Source: Bifidobacterium moraviense (lineage in GTDB: Bacteria > Actinomycetota > Actinomycetes > Actinomycetales > Bifidobacteriaceae). Taken from it: DNA of 64,000 bases. The notes beneath the pieces are model-generated. The model made no database searches. It saw only the letters and a program-made list of their open reading frames with translations, and was not told the DNA's origin. A program made the position numbers and the translations under genes. Numbering within the stretch: the first letter of the stretch is position 1; each line of letters opens with the position of its first letter. The stretch spans positions 1 through 64,000 of the forward strand of contig NZ_JAAIIH010000007.1 of assembly GCF_012932365.1 (NCBI RefSeq), read 5' to 3'. This document shows, piece after piece, positions 27,175-37,707 of this stretch.

Positions 27175-27275
27175 GAGAAAAGCCCGGCGGAGAGGCCGGG
27201 CTTTGAGAGAGAAGAGAGAAGAAGGGATTCAGTTATGCGGCCTTGCGGTCGTGATTCACATATAACCGCATGAAC
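27175..27275 (-). ncRNA. Candidate small RNA B with intrinsic terminator
   Basis: On the minus strand the order is TGCGGTTATATGTGAATCAC, a stem TGCGGT/ACCGCA, then CCGCATAACTGAATCCC, CTTCTTCTCTC, and the terminator AAAGCCCGG..CCGGGCTTTT. It is clearly homologous to candidate A at 25417. It lies behind the TetR gene on the same strand, so it could also be that gene's 3' end. A 12-codon frame (MRLYVNHDRKAA) fits inside but is not conserved in copy A. Confidence 0.5.
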
Positions 27276-27420
27276 CACAGGGGAACGTCGGTGTTGGCTG
27301 GGAATTCCATGAGAATCGACGGTTCCGGCGTTCCGCGACCCGATTCCGGGCGGCCGCCGGCGGCGTGATCGCGTCGCACCTAGGGCAATCAACGATGTGC
27401 CGGGCGGCGTCGGTCAGACG

Positions 27421-28263
27421 TCAGTCGTCGCCGGCCGTATCGTCGTGCGATGCCTCGCCGTCCGGCTCCGCCTCGCCGCGTCCTTCGTCCGTCTCCTCGG
27501 GAACCCGCGCCTCGTCGCGCCGCGCGTCGGATCCGGCGTCGACGTCGACGTCGTCGGAGTCGGTGTCGACGCCCGCCTTCGCCGCCTCGCGCTCCTCGCG
27601 CGCGGCCCGCTTCGCCTCCTCGCGTCGCGCCTTCTCGCTCTCGAAGCGCAGCTCCGGCTTGGGGGACAGGCGGGACAGCCCGTGCCACGCCAGATCCACG
27701 ATGTACGCGGCGAGCTGCTCCTTGCTCACCTTGCGCCGATCCGCCCAATACTGTCCGGTGAACACGGTCATGCCCACCAGCATCTGCGCGTAGTACGGCA
27801 CGCCGCGCACGGGCAGCTTCTGGCGCTTGAACGCCGCGGTGAGCAGGTCCTCCACGCGGATGCTCACGTCGCCCAGCAGCGAGGAGAACGATCCGGCCGG
27901 GTCGGTGCTCGGGGAGTCGCGCACGAGCACCTGGAAGCCCTCGGTGTGCTCCTCGATGTAGGTGAGCAGCGCCAGCGCGGCGCGTTCCACGATCCGGCGC
28001 GGGTGCGCGTCCTGATCCGAGAGCGCGGCGGCGAGCGTGTCCGTGAGGGCGCGCATCTCGCGGTCCACGATGACGGCGTACAGGCCCTCCTTGCCGCCGA
28101 AGTGCTCGTAGACGATCGGCTTGGACACCTTGGCGTTGGCGGCGATCTCCTCGACGCTCGCCGCCTCGAACCCCTTGGAAGCGAACAGCGCCCTGCCTAC
28201 GGCGATGAGCTGCTCGCGGCGCTGGAACGATGTCATCCTCGAAGAATTTGCCATGCGTCCCAT
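27421..28263 (-). CDS. TetR-family regulator with acidic tail
   Basis: A 280-residue TetR protein. Its DNA-binding part includes SVEEIAANAKVSKPIVYEHFG (typical of the FadR/AcrR-like actinobacterial group), followed by a ligand-binding domain to about residue 215. The C-terminal 65 residues are charged, first Arg/Glu/Ala then acidic (DTDSDDVDVDAGSD), and look disordered. The start is uncertain among ATGs at 28263, 28254 and 28236; none has a strong ribosome site. Its target is not evident; no exporter is adjacent. Confidence 0.85.
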   Translation of the reverse strand: MGRMANSSRMTSFQRREQLIAVGRALFASKGFEAASVEEIAANAKVSKPIVYEHFGGKEGLYAVIVDREMRALTDTLAAALSDQDAHPRRIVERAALALLTYIEEHTEGFQVLVRDSPSTDPAGSFSSLLGDVSIRVEDLLTAAFKRQKLPVRGVPYYAQMLVGMTVFTGQYWADRRKVSKEQLAAYIVDLAWHGLSRLSPKPELRFESEKARREEAKRAAREEREAAKAGVDTDSDDVDVDAGSDARRDEARVPEETDEGRGEAEPDGEASHDDTAGDD

Positions 28264-28445
28264 TGTTCCACGGTTCCGGGGCGCCGCGGCGCGGGTCTCG
28301 CGACGGGTGTTTCCGATGGCGGCTTCGGCGTCGATTCGACGGTCGAACCGGTTCGAAACCGAGGCGTGGACGCAAATGTGAGAAAACGGGTCCGATCGCG
28401 ACATGAACCGCGGCGGTTGTGATGGGGTGTTGGCACAATATCCGT

Positions 28446-28883
28446 ATGCTCGTGGCGATTCTCATTTGGTTGGCGGTTCTCATCGGTGCCATCCTGTTCG
28501 TACTCAGGTTGGCGCGCGGCGAATCGCATGACGGAACGTTCAGCGAGCGCCTGTACGAACGCAGCAATCCGCGTCAGGAGCCGCCGCGCGTGCGCCGCGT
28601 GGGCGGCACGATGCCGTCGTTCACGCCCCAGTCCACGGAGGGCCGTCCCAAGCGCCCGCATCACGCCGACGGCGACATCCCCGAGGTGGAGCAGACCATG
28701 GAGAATCCGGTGTACGTGATCAACGGCACCGTGGTGGAGGTGCGTTCGCTGCGCACGCCGCAGTCGGGTGCGCCGCAGCAGCGCGCGGGGGAGACCCGGC
28801 GTCCCGACGGCGCCGCCGCGTCCGGCACTCCCGCACCCGGCGCCGCCGCGTCCGCCAGCTCGCCCTCCGGCGATCGCCGCTAA
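28446..28883 (+). CDS. Small single-pass membrane protein, unknown
   Basis: A 145-residue protein: one N-terminal helix (MLVAILIWLAVLIGAILFVL), a basic segment, a short conserved-looking core VYVINGTVVEV (about 88-98), and a Pro/Ala/Ser-rich tail. I do not recognise the family. It is divergent from the TetR gene and 120 bases before ftsY. No ribosome site is seen, so it may be leaderless; an in-frame ATG at 28419 is the alternative start. Confidence 0.6.
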   Translation: MLVAILIWLAVLIGAILFVLRLARGESHDGTFSERLYERSNPRQEPPRVRRVGGTMPSFTPQSTEGRPKRPHHADGDIPEVEQTMENPVYVINGTVVEVRSLRTPQSGAPQQRAGETRRPDGAAASGTPAPGAAASASSPSGDRR

Positions 28884-29002
28884 TCCCCGGTCGCCCCGCT
28901 TCTCTTCTGACCCGATCCTGAGTATCTTCCGGCTCCGGTCCGTTCCCGGTCCGTGCGCTGATTGCCCCGGCTGTGTCCCTTGCGGTTTTTAGGCTTGGGG
29001 AC

Positions 29003-30268
29003 ATGGAACCCAATAGCATTCTGGCGGTCGTAGCCGTCGTCATCGTCGTCGCCGCGCTGATCGTGGGCGGCTATCTCATGGACCGCTCGCGCAAGCGCCG
29101 CATCGCGCGCGCCGAGGAGCGCATCAAGGCCGATGCCGCATCGGTCCCGCCCGCCGCGACTCCCGAGCCGACGCCGGCGGAATCCGCGACCGCATCCGAG
29201 TCCGAGCCGAAGTCCGAGTCGAAGCATGAACCGGGCGAAGACGCCGGGAGCGCCCCGGCTCCGGCAGCCGAGTCCGCCGCTCCGGCGCCGGCCGAGCCCG
29301 CGCCCGCCCCGGCTCCCGCGCCGGCCAAGGCCGAGACCCCGGAATCGGTCGGCTCGCGCCTCACGCGCCTCAAGGCCAAGCTCGCCAAGTCCGCCAACCC
29401 GTTCGGCAAGGCGCTGTTCGCCATCCTCACCAAGGACCACCTCACCGAGGCCGATTGGGAGGACGTGGAGGATACGCTGCTGCTGGCGGACGTGGGCGCC
29501 GAGGCCGCCGAACAGCTGGTGGACGAGCTGCGCTCCGACGCGCGCGTGACCGGCGAGAAGGATCCCGCCGCCGTGCGCGAGATGCTGCGCGGCAAGCTGC
29601 TCGATCTGGTGGGCCGCGACACGGACCGTCGCCTCAACGTGAACAAGCCGGGCGCGGCCAAACCGTCCGTCATCATGATGGTGGGCGTCAACGGCACCGG
29701 CAAGACCACCACGGCCGGCAAGCTCGCGCGCCTGTTCGTGGCCGACGGCAAGTCCGTGGTGCTGGGCGCGGCCGACACGTTCCGCGCCGCCGCCGCCGAC
29801 CAGCTCGAGACGTGGGGCGCGCGCGTGGACGTGCCCGTCGTCCGCTCGGACAAGGACGGCGCCGACCCGGCGTCCGTGGCGTTCGACGCGGCCGCCCGCG
29901 CCAAGGAGGCGGACGCCGACGTGCTCATCATCGACACCGCCGGCCGTCTGCAGAACAAGGCCAACCTCATGGACGAGCTCGGCAAGATCCGCCGCGTCAC
30001 CGAGAAGAACCTGCCGGTGGACGAGGTGCTGCTCGTGCTGGACGCCACCACCGGTCAGAACGGCATGGCGCAGGCCAAGGTGTTCGCCGAGGCGATCGGC
30101 ATCACCGGCATCGTGCTGTCCAAGCTGGACGGCTCCGCGCGCGGCGGCATCGTGATTTCGGTGCAGAAGGAACTGGGCGTGCCGGTCAAGCTCGTGGGAC
30201 TGGGCGAAGGCCCCGACGATCTCGCGCCGTTCGACCCGGAGGGCTTCGTGGACGGCATCCTCGCCTGA
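29003..30268 (+). CDS. ftsY: Signal recognition particle receptor FtsY
   Basis: FtsY docks SRP-ribosome complexes at the membrane. The 421-residue protein has an N-terminal membrane helix (ILAVVAVVIVVAALIVGGY), a Pro/Ala/Glu-rich A-domain to about residue 110, and the NG GTPase. G-motifs are GVNGTGKTTT, DTFRAAAADQL, DTAGRLQNKANL and SKLDGSARGG, and it ends DDLAPFDPEGFV. An N-terminal anchor is usual for actinobacterial FtsY. The start at 29003 is preferred over 28973 because the helix then begins directly. Confidence 0.95.
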   Translation: MEPNSILAVVAVVIVVAALIVGGYLMDRSRKRRIARAEERIKADAASVPPAATPEPTPAESATASESEPKSESKHEPGEDAGSAPAPAAESAAPAPAEPAPAPAPAPAKAETPESVGSRLTRLKAKLAKSANPFGKALFAILTKDHLTEADWEDVEDTLLLADVGAEAAEQLVDELRSDARVTGEKDPAAVREMLRGKLLDLVGRDTDRRLNVNKPGAAKPSVIMMVGVNGTGKTTTAGKLARLFVADGKSVVLGAADTFRAAAADQLETWGARVDVPVVRSDKDGADPASVAFDAAARAKEADADVLIIDTAGRLQNKANLMDELGKIRRVTEKNLPVDEVLLVLDATTGQNGMAQAKVFAEAIGITGIVLSKLDGSARGGIVISVQKELGVPVKLVGLGEGPDDLAPFDPEGFVDGILA

Positions 30269-30308
30269 CGGTGGCCGCCGCTGCGCGCGATCAGGCATTG
30301 CGCGGACG

Positions 30309-30344
30309 ATGATGGGCAGTTTTCACATGGAAGCTGCCCATCAT
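30309..30344 (+). terminator. Hairpin behind ftsY
   Basis: ATGATGGGCAG (30309-30319) and CTGCCCATCAT (30334-30344) form an 11-base perfect stem 40 bases after the ftsY stop. No T-run follows, so it may be a Rho-type or processing hairpin. Confidence 0.55.
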
Positions 30345-30382
30345 TGATATTCGGAGGCGGGTTGCGCGGCCGGCCGTCGAGG

Positions 30383-30502
30383 CATTTTCGATTCGTGTGG
30401 TGGAATTCGGCCGTCCGGTCGGGTACCGCCGGCGTCATATCGCCGATATCGCAACGGGGATATCCGGCGGAGCCGGCGGCGACCGCCACACGAATCGAAA
30501 AT
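30383..30502. repeat. Nested 120-bp palindrome
   Basis: ATTTTCGATTCGTGTGG at 30384 is matched by CCACACGAATCGAAAAT ending at 30502. Inner arms CGCCGATATC/GATATCCGGCG and GCCGGCG/CCGGCGGC extend the fold. It occupies most of the ftsY-amtB space and is unlike the other palindromes in sequence. Confidence 0.7.
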
Positions 30503-30600
30503 ACGTGCGACGCGTGGACTACGTAGCTGTGCCCGCACCCGGCGTTTCCGCATCCGCGCCATCGTGAAACCCCAAGCGCCCCAAGGCCTTTAACCTCCCC

Positions 30601-30627
30601 GTAACAGGGCGTAACAATCCCGGAAAC
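30601..30627. promoter_or_regulatory. Possible GlnR-like boxes before amtB
   Basis: GTAAC (30601), GTAAC (30611) and GAAAC (30623) resemble the a/b half-sites of actinobacterial GlnR boxes (gTnAc-n6-GaAAc), although the spacing is off by one. They lie 100 bases ahead of amtB-glnB, a common GlnR target. The identification is tentative. Confidence 0.3.
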
Positions 30628-30724
30628 CAGCCGGTCGTTTCATAACGGTGTTGGCTCCGTGGGGAGCCGCGAGAAGTGAACCGCCGGAATCCTCCGGCAC
30701 AATACAGAAGAGAGGGAGGTAGCC

Positions 30725-32396
<1,672 letters not shown>

Positions 32397-32450
32397 TGAA
32401 GGACGCCCGCGCCGGCCGGCCGTGAGCCCCGGAACGGGTAATGAGACAGG

Positions 32451-32483
32451 AATCCCCGCGTGCGTGCTCCGTACGCGGGGATT
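32451..32483 (+). terminator. Terminator between glnB and glnD
   Basis: AATCCCCGCGT pairs with ACGCGGGGATT, followed by TCG. It ends the amtB-glnB transcript or reduces read-through into glnD. Confidence 0.8.
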
Positions 32484-32571
32484 TCGTCATACATGCATCA
32501 ATCCATACGCATCACAATCCATACGCAAACATCCATGCGCACATGCGCGTCGCGGAAGGAAACAGACAACG

Positions 32572-34398
32572 GTGGCCAGCGCAGTCGACGGTCTCAAGCA
32601 ACGATTCATGGCGATGAGCCAGCCGGACGCGGACGGCATCTACCGCGATGGCGCGGCCAAGCGCAGGGCGCGCACCGAGCTGGCCATGGCATGCCTCACG
32701 AAGCTGTGGGGCGAGGCGTGCGAGGCCGTGCCGTTCGACGTGCCGGCGCAGGGCATCGGGTTCGCGGCGGTCGGCTCGCTCGCGCGCGGACAGGTGGGAC
32801 CCAGCTCCGACCTCGACCTCGTCATCATCTACGACAACCACGCGCTGGGCGACGAGCAGCTCAACCAGCTCGCCAACAAGCTGTGGTACCCGCTGTGGGA
32901 CTCCGGCCTGGACCTCGACCATTCCGTCCGCACGCGCGCCCAGTGCGAGGCGGTCACCGACTCCGACCTGCCCGCCGCGATGGGCTGGCTGGACGTGAGG
33001 CCCATCGCCGGGGACACGGCGCTCATCACGCGCACGTCCACGTCCATCCTCGAACGCTGGCGCAAGGCGGCGCGCAAGCGCCTGCCGGAGCTGCTCGCCT
33101 CCGCCAAGTCGCGTCTCGACGAGTTCGGACGGCTCGCGTACATCAACCAGCCGGACGTCAAGGAGGCGCGCGGCGGCCTGCGCGATGCGGTGCTCGTCTC
33201 CGCGCTCGCCGCGTCCTGGCTGGCCGATCGCCCCCACGGCCGCTACGACGAGGACGTGGAGCGTCTGCTCGACGTGCGCGACTGCATCCATCTGGTGGCC
33301 AACAAGGACACGAACCTGCTGCTCGCGCCCTACCAGCCCAGGGTGGCGGCGATGCTGGGCCTCGCGGATCCCACGTGGCCTCAGGCCGAGCGCGACGCGC
33401 GCGCCATCGACGATCTGCAGACGCGTCTGGCCGGGCTCGGCCGCCAGATCTCCTTCGCGCTGGACTCCACGGCGTCGCGCGCCGAGCATTCGCTGGTGCA
33501 CGAGAAGCCGCGGTTCGCGTTCTTCCAGATCCTGCAGCCGCGCGGCGGCGGCAGGCGCGAGGCGCCGACGTTCGACGTGGTGGCTCCCGGCGTGGCGCGG
33601 CATGAGGGCGAGATCGTGCTCGCCCCGAACACCGAGCCGGAGGCCGACGCGAACCTGGCGCTGCGCGTGGGCGCGGCGGCCGGCGAGTACGGGCTGGAGA
33701 TCAATCCGTCCACGCTGCTCAACCTCCGGCGCTGCCCGATCCGCGACTCGGTGTGGGACGACGAGGCGCGCGCGCTGTTCGTGCGGCTGCTCGCCTGCGG
33801 GCCGGCGCTGCTGGACGTGTGGGAGGAGCTCGACTACGTGAACCTCCCCGGCCGCTGGATCCCGGAGTGGTTGGGCATCCGCAACCGTCCGTCCGCCTCG
33901 GCCGCGCACCGGTACACCATCGACCGCCACATGGTGGAGGTCACGTCGCGGCTGGGGCGCGAGACGCCGTCCGGCGGCCGCTACGACGACGCGCACTACG
34001 CGGCGCTGCTGCTGGCGGGCATCCTGCACGATCTGGGCAAGCGCCCGGGCGTGACCGACCATGCGGCCGAGGGTGCACGCCACGTGCCGTACATCCTGCG
34101 GCGCATGGGGTTCGACGCCGAGACCGTGGACCGGGTGACGCTGCTGGTGCGCGAGCATCTGACGCTCTCCGAGTTCGCCAGCGGCAGGGACCCGTCCGAT
34201 CCGGCCGTGACCGGCGAGCTGGCCGACCGCGTCCGGCACGATCCGCTGCTGCTGGACATGCTGTTCGACCTGACGCGCGCCGACGGCTCGTCGCTGGGCG
34301 CCACGGCGGGGGAGTCCATCACCAAGCAGTACGGGTGGAGCAAGTGGCGCGCGGCTGTCGTCGGGCAGATGTACGCCGCGGTGCGCGCGGCGCTGTAG
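32572..34398 (+). CDS. glnD: PII nucleotidyltransferase GlnD lacking ACT domains
   Basis: GlnD modifies and demodifies PII. The nucleotidyltransferase motif GSLARGQVGPSSDLDLVII starts at residue 68 and the HD phosphohydrolase motif LHDLGK holds His486-Asp487. The protein ends about 120 residues after the HD motif (608 in all), so the two C-terminal ACT domains that sense glutamine in the roughly 890-residue enterobacterial enzyme are missing. The GTG start at 32572 has AAGGA upstream. Whether the tag is UMP or AMP is not visible; corynebacteria use AMP. Confidence 0.9.
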   Translation: MASAVDGLKQRFMAMSQPDADGIYRDGAAKRRARTELAMACLTKLWGEACEAVPFDVPAQGIGFAAVGSLARGQVGPSSDLDLVIIYDNHALGDEQLNQLANKLWYPLWDSGLDLDHSVRTRAQCEAVTDSDLPAAMGWLDVRPIAGDTALITRTSTSILERWRKAARKRLPELLASAKSRLDEFGRLAYINQPDVKEARGGLRDAVLVSALAASWLADRPHGRYDEDVERLLDVRDCIHLVANKDTNLLLAPYQPRVAAMLGLADPTWPQAERDARAIDDLQTRLAGLGRQISFALDSTASRAEHSLVHEKPRFAFFQILQPRGGGRREAPTFDVVAPGVARHEGEIVLAPNTEPEADANLALRVGAAAGEYGLEINPSTLLNLRRCPIRDSVWDDEARALFVRLLACGPALLDVWEELDYVNLPGRWIPEWLGIRNRPSASAAHRYTIDRHMVEVTSRLGRETPSGGRYDDAHYAALLLAGILHDLGKRPGVTDHAAEGARHVPYILRRMGFDAETVDRVTLLVREHLTLSEFASGRDPSDPAVTGELADRVRHDPLLLDMLFDLTRADGSSLGATAGESITKQYGWSKWRAAVVGQMYAAVRAAL

Positions 34399-34413
34399 CC
34401 CGCGCGTGCGTGC

Positions 34414-35898
34414 CTACGCGCGCATCCAGCGGTCGCCCCGGGCGCGCAGCCCGTTCGCCACGCCTCGCCCGCCCATGAGCACCACGTTGAACACGGTCCA
34501 CAGCGCGGCCGTGCGCGCCGCGTCGCCGGGCAGCAGCGGCGCCGCGGCGTCGGCCACGGCGAGCACGAGCGCGATGTAGAGCGCGGCGGTCAGCGTGCAG
34601 GTGACGGCCAGATAGCGGTAGTCGCGCGCGCCGATCAGGATGCCGTCGAGCGCCATCATCCACCCCTGCAGCGGGAAGAACAGGCCCATCGTCACCATGC
34701 CCACGGCCGTGAGCAGCTGGATGGCCGGGCTGGGGGAGAACACGTGTCCGGCGAACAGGCCCACGCCCGCGAATCCCAGTCCGATCACGGCCCCGGCGGC
34801 GAGCCCCGCGCGTCCGGTGGCGCGGGTCAGGGCGCGCGCCCGCGCGATCTCGCCCGCGCCCAGCGCCGTCGCCACGAGCGTCTGCCCCGCGATGCCCACC
34901 GAGTCGAGCATGTTCATCGCGAAGTTCCACGAGGAGTTCACCGCCTGGAACCCGGCCAGCACGTCGGTGCCCATGCGCGCCGCGCAGGCCACGGTCGTCA
35001 CCATCGCCGCGCGGATGGCCAGCGTGCGCACGAACAGCGGCATCCCGTCGCCGCCCGCCGAGGCGATGCCCGCGAGCCTGGGCCGCAGCGTCGCGCCGTC
35101 CGCCCGCGCCCACAGCACCGCCGGCACCGCGAGGAACAGGCCCATGTACCACTGCGCGATCAGCGTGGCCGCGCCCGAGCCGGCGATGCCCCAGCGGAAC
35201 ACGATGACGAACAGCACCTCGAGCACGGTGTTGAGCGCCGCGCCGCTCACGGCCGCGACGAGCGTGATGCGCATCTTCTGCAGGCCGCGGAAGATGCCGT
35301 TGGCGGCGTAGACGAGCAGCATGCCGGGCGCGCCCGGCACGATCGCGCGCGTGTACGCCACGGCCTGCGGCAGCACGTCGCCGCGGGCGCCCAACGCGAG
35401 GCACAGCGGCTCCGCGGCGGCGAACAGCCCGAGCCCGAGCGCCGCGCCGATGCCGAGCGCCAGCCACAGTCCGTCGATGCCCGCCTGCATGCCCTCGCGC
35501 CGGCGTCCCGCGCCGAGCAGATGCGCCACCTGCGCGGTGGTGGAGTAGGCGAGGAAGATGCACAGGCCCACGGCGGTGAGGATGATGGTCGATCCGATGG
35601 ACAGGCCGGCCAGCGCGGCGTCGCCGATGTGCCCGACGATGGCGGTGTCGATAAGGATGAACGTGGGCTCGGCGATGAGCTGTCCGAACGTGGGCAGGGC
35701 GATGGCCCAGATGCGGCGGCCGACGGGTTCGATGGGCGGTTCCGGTGCGCCGGACGACGCGGGAGTGCCGGGCGTTGCGGGGGCGGCGCCGCGGATCCCG
35801 TTGCGGCCGTCGCCGCGTCCGTCACTGTGTCCGTCACTGTGTCCGTCACTGTGGCTGCCGCCGCCGATGTGCTGATGTCGATCGTCCCGTGCGCTCAT
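34414..35898 (-). CDS. MATE-family efflux transporter (DinF type)
   Basis: A 494-residue transporter with 12 helices. The N half holds PTFILIDTAIVGHIGDAALAG, and the symmetric half has GFQAVNSSWNF and SVGIAGQTLVATALGAG, as in DinF/NorM exporters. It should expel a cation drug or metabolite in exchange for H+ or Na+. The first 55 residues are a His/Ser/Asp/Gly stretch with HSDG repeats, encoded by a 12-base tandem repeat near 35820-35856, probably flexible and perhaps metal-binding. It is divergent from dnaB. Confidence 0.9.
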   Translation of the reverse strand: MSARDDRHQHIGGGSHSDGHSDGHSDGRGDGRNGIRGAAPATPGTPASSGAPEPPIEPVGRRIWAIALPTFGQLIAEPTFILIDTAIVGHIGDAALAGLSIGSTIILTAVGLCIFLAYSTTAQVAHLLGAGRRREGMQAGIDGLWLALGIGAALGLGLFAAAEPLCLALGARGDVLPQAVAYTRAIVPGAPGMLLVYAANGIFRGLQKMRITLVAAVSGAALNTVLEVLFVIVFRWGIAGSGAATLIAQWYMGLFLAVPAVLWARADGATLRPRLAGIASAGGDGMPLFVRTLAIRAAMVTTVACAARMGTDVLAGFQAVNSSWNFAMNMLDSVGIAGQTLVATALGAGEIARARALTRATGRAGLAAGAVIGLGFAGVGLFAGHVFSPSPAIQLLTAVGMVTMGLFFPLQGWMMALDGILIGARDYRYLAVTCTLTAALYIALVLAVADAAAPLLPGDAARTAALWTVFNVVLMGGRGVANGLRARGDRWMRA

Positions 35899-36053
35899 GG
35901 TTGCCCAACCTAGCCGGACGAACTGACGGCCTGCGGCTCAGGGCCCACCGCCGACCCCGCGCAGGTACGCGGAATCGCGTAGAAAACCCGCGGACGACGT
36001 TCCCATAGCACGGTGTTTACCTGACGGCAAATCGCCGTTCCGGATCGAACGCG

Positions 36054-36158
36054 TTATCCCCAAGTTTTACACAGCATTATCCCCATAAGGTGCATAACTC
36101 ATGGCGATATCCACCGAGATATCCCCGTATTGTGGATAACTCACTTTTCTATCCACAA
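36054..36158. promoter_or_regulatory. Cluster of DnaA-box-like sites upstream of dnaB
   Basis: Within 105 bases lie TTATCCCCA (36054), TTATCCCCA (36077), ATATCCACC (36107), ATATCCCCG (36119), TTGTGGATAA (36130, reverse of TTATCCACAA) and TATCCACAA (36150). The consensus DnaA box is TTATCCACA. The sites are 12-30 bases apart in an AT-richer island between the MATE gene and dnaB. They may let DnaA control dnaB or titrate DnaA. Confidence 0.7.
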
Positions 36159-36311
36159 TCGCGCTCGTGCGTGTCGCCGCACGGCATCGCACACATGGAA
36201 TGTTCGTTTCCGTGCGCCGCGGTGCGCATCACGGTCGTGCCCCGGCCGCGTCGGACCTGCGCTGCACCCGCGCCGCGGGACGGTTCGCCGCGACTCCTAT
36301 ACTGGGGAACC

Positions 36312-37706
36312 ATGGCTGAAGGAATGGTTGGGGCGACCGCCCCCTCGCGCGACGGGCGCGACGTGATCTTCGACCGCATCCCCCCGCATGACGACGACGC
36401 GGAGATGGCGGTCCTGGGCGGCATGCTCATGAGCAAGGACGCGATCGGCGAGGTCTCGCAGATGATCGACGTCACGGACTTCTATCAGCCCAAGCACCAG
36501 ACCATCTACGAGGCGATCATCAGCCTGTTCTCCCAGAGCCAGCCCGTGGACGCCGTGCTCGTGGCGAACCAGCTGCTCAAGGACGGCGACCTGGAGAAGG
36601 TGGGCGGCGCCGACTACCTGCACAGCCTCATCAACGCCGTGCCCACCGCCGCCAACGCCACGTACTACGCGGAGATCGTGCACCAGCGCGCGATCCTGCG
36701 CAACGTGATCGCCGCCGGCACCAAGATCGCGCAGCTCGGCTACTCCGCGGAGGGCTCGCAGGCCGAGGACGTGGTCAACCTCGCGCAGTCCGAGGTGTAC
36801 GAGATGTCCGTGGGCAAGGTGCGTCAGGACTACACCGCCATCGGCCCCGTGGTGCACGACGCGCTCGACCAGCTCGACAAACTGCAGAACGGCGAGGTGG
36901 AGCGCGGCGTGCCCACCGGATTCCGCGACATCGACGACCTGACGCAGGGCCTGCAGCCCGGCCAGATGATCGTCGTGGCCGGACGCCCCGCCATGGGCAA
37001 GTCCACGCTCGGCATCGACTTCGCGCGCGCCGCCGCCCTGCACCACCACATGACGTCGATCGTGTTCAGCCTGGAGATGAGCAAGGTGGAGCTCGCCCAG
37101 CGCATCATCTCCGCCGAAACGAACATCCCGCTCGTCGCGCTGCGCCGCGCCGACGACATCACCCCCGAACGCTGGAACACGCTCAACCAGTTCTGGGGCA
37201 AGCTGGAGGACGCGCCGCTGTTCATCGACGACAGCCCGAACATGAGCCTCATGGAGATCCGCGCCAAGTGCCGACGCCTCAAGCAGACCAACGACCTCAA
37301 GCTCGTGGTCATCGACTACCTGCAGCTCATGAGCTCCGGCAAGCAGGTCGAATCGCGCCAGCAGGAGGTCTCCGAGTTCTCGCGTGCGCTCAAACTCCTC
37401 GCCAAGGAGCTCGAGGTGCCGGTGGTGGCCCTCTCCCAGCTCAACCGAGGCCCGGAGATGCGCAACGACAAGAAGCCGCAGCTCTCCGACCTGCGCGAAT
37501 CCGGCTCGATCGAGCAGGACGCCGACGTGGTGTTCCTGGTCCACCGACCCGACTTCTACGACAAGGAGGACCGTCCGGGCGAGGCCGACATCATCATGGC
37601 CAAGCACCGCAACGGCCCCACCGAGACGTTCCATCTGGCGTTCCTGGGCGCCACGTCCAAGTTCAAGGACATGCCGCAGGACTACAACGCGAATCAGGGG
37701 GTGTGA
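36312..37706 (+). CDS. dnaB: Replicative DNA helicase DnaB
   Basis: A 464-residue hexameric helicase. The N-terminal collar domain (DDDAEMAVLGGMLMSKDAIG) and the RecA-like motor are present, with Walker A GRPAMGKST (224-232), Walker B LKLVVIDYLQLM, sensor LSQLNRG and arginine finger LRESGSIEQDADVV. There is no intein, unlike some actinobacterial DnaB. The start is set at 36312 after ACTGGGGAAC; upstream in-frame codons cross the DnaA-box cluster. murT follows one base after the stop. Confidence 0.95.
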   Translation: MAEGMVGATAPSRDGRDVIFDRIPPHDDDAEMAVLGGMLMSKDAIGEVSQMIDVTDFYQPKHQTIYEAIISLFSQSQPVDAVLVANQLLKDGDLEKVGGADYLHSLINAVPTAANATYYAEIVHQRAILRNVIAAGTKIAQLGYSAEGSQAEDVVNLAQSEVYEMSVGKVRQDYTAIGPVVHDALDQLDKLQNGEVERGVPTGFRDIDDLTQGLQPGQMIVVAGRPAMGKSTLGIDFARAAALHHHMTSIVFSLEMSKVELAQRIISAETNIPLVALRRADDITPERWNTLNQFWGKLEDAPLFIDDSPNMSLMEIRAKCRRLKQTNDLKLVVIDYLQLMSSGKQVESRQQEVSEFSRALKLLAKELEVPVVALSQLNRGPEMRNDKKPQLSDLRESGSIEQDADVVFLVHRPDFYDKEDRPGEADIIMAKHRNGPTETFHLAFLGATSKFKDMPQDYNANQGV

Positions 37707-37707
37707 G

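Noticed and set aside
36054..36158. Chromosomal origin of replication
   Set aside because: DnaA-like boxes are present, but dnaA, dnaN and rpmH are absent and the neighbours are dnaB and a transporter. It is kept only as a DnaA-box cluster.
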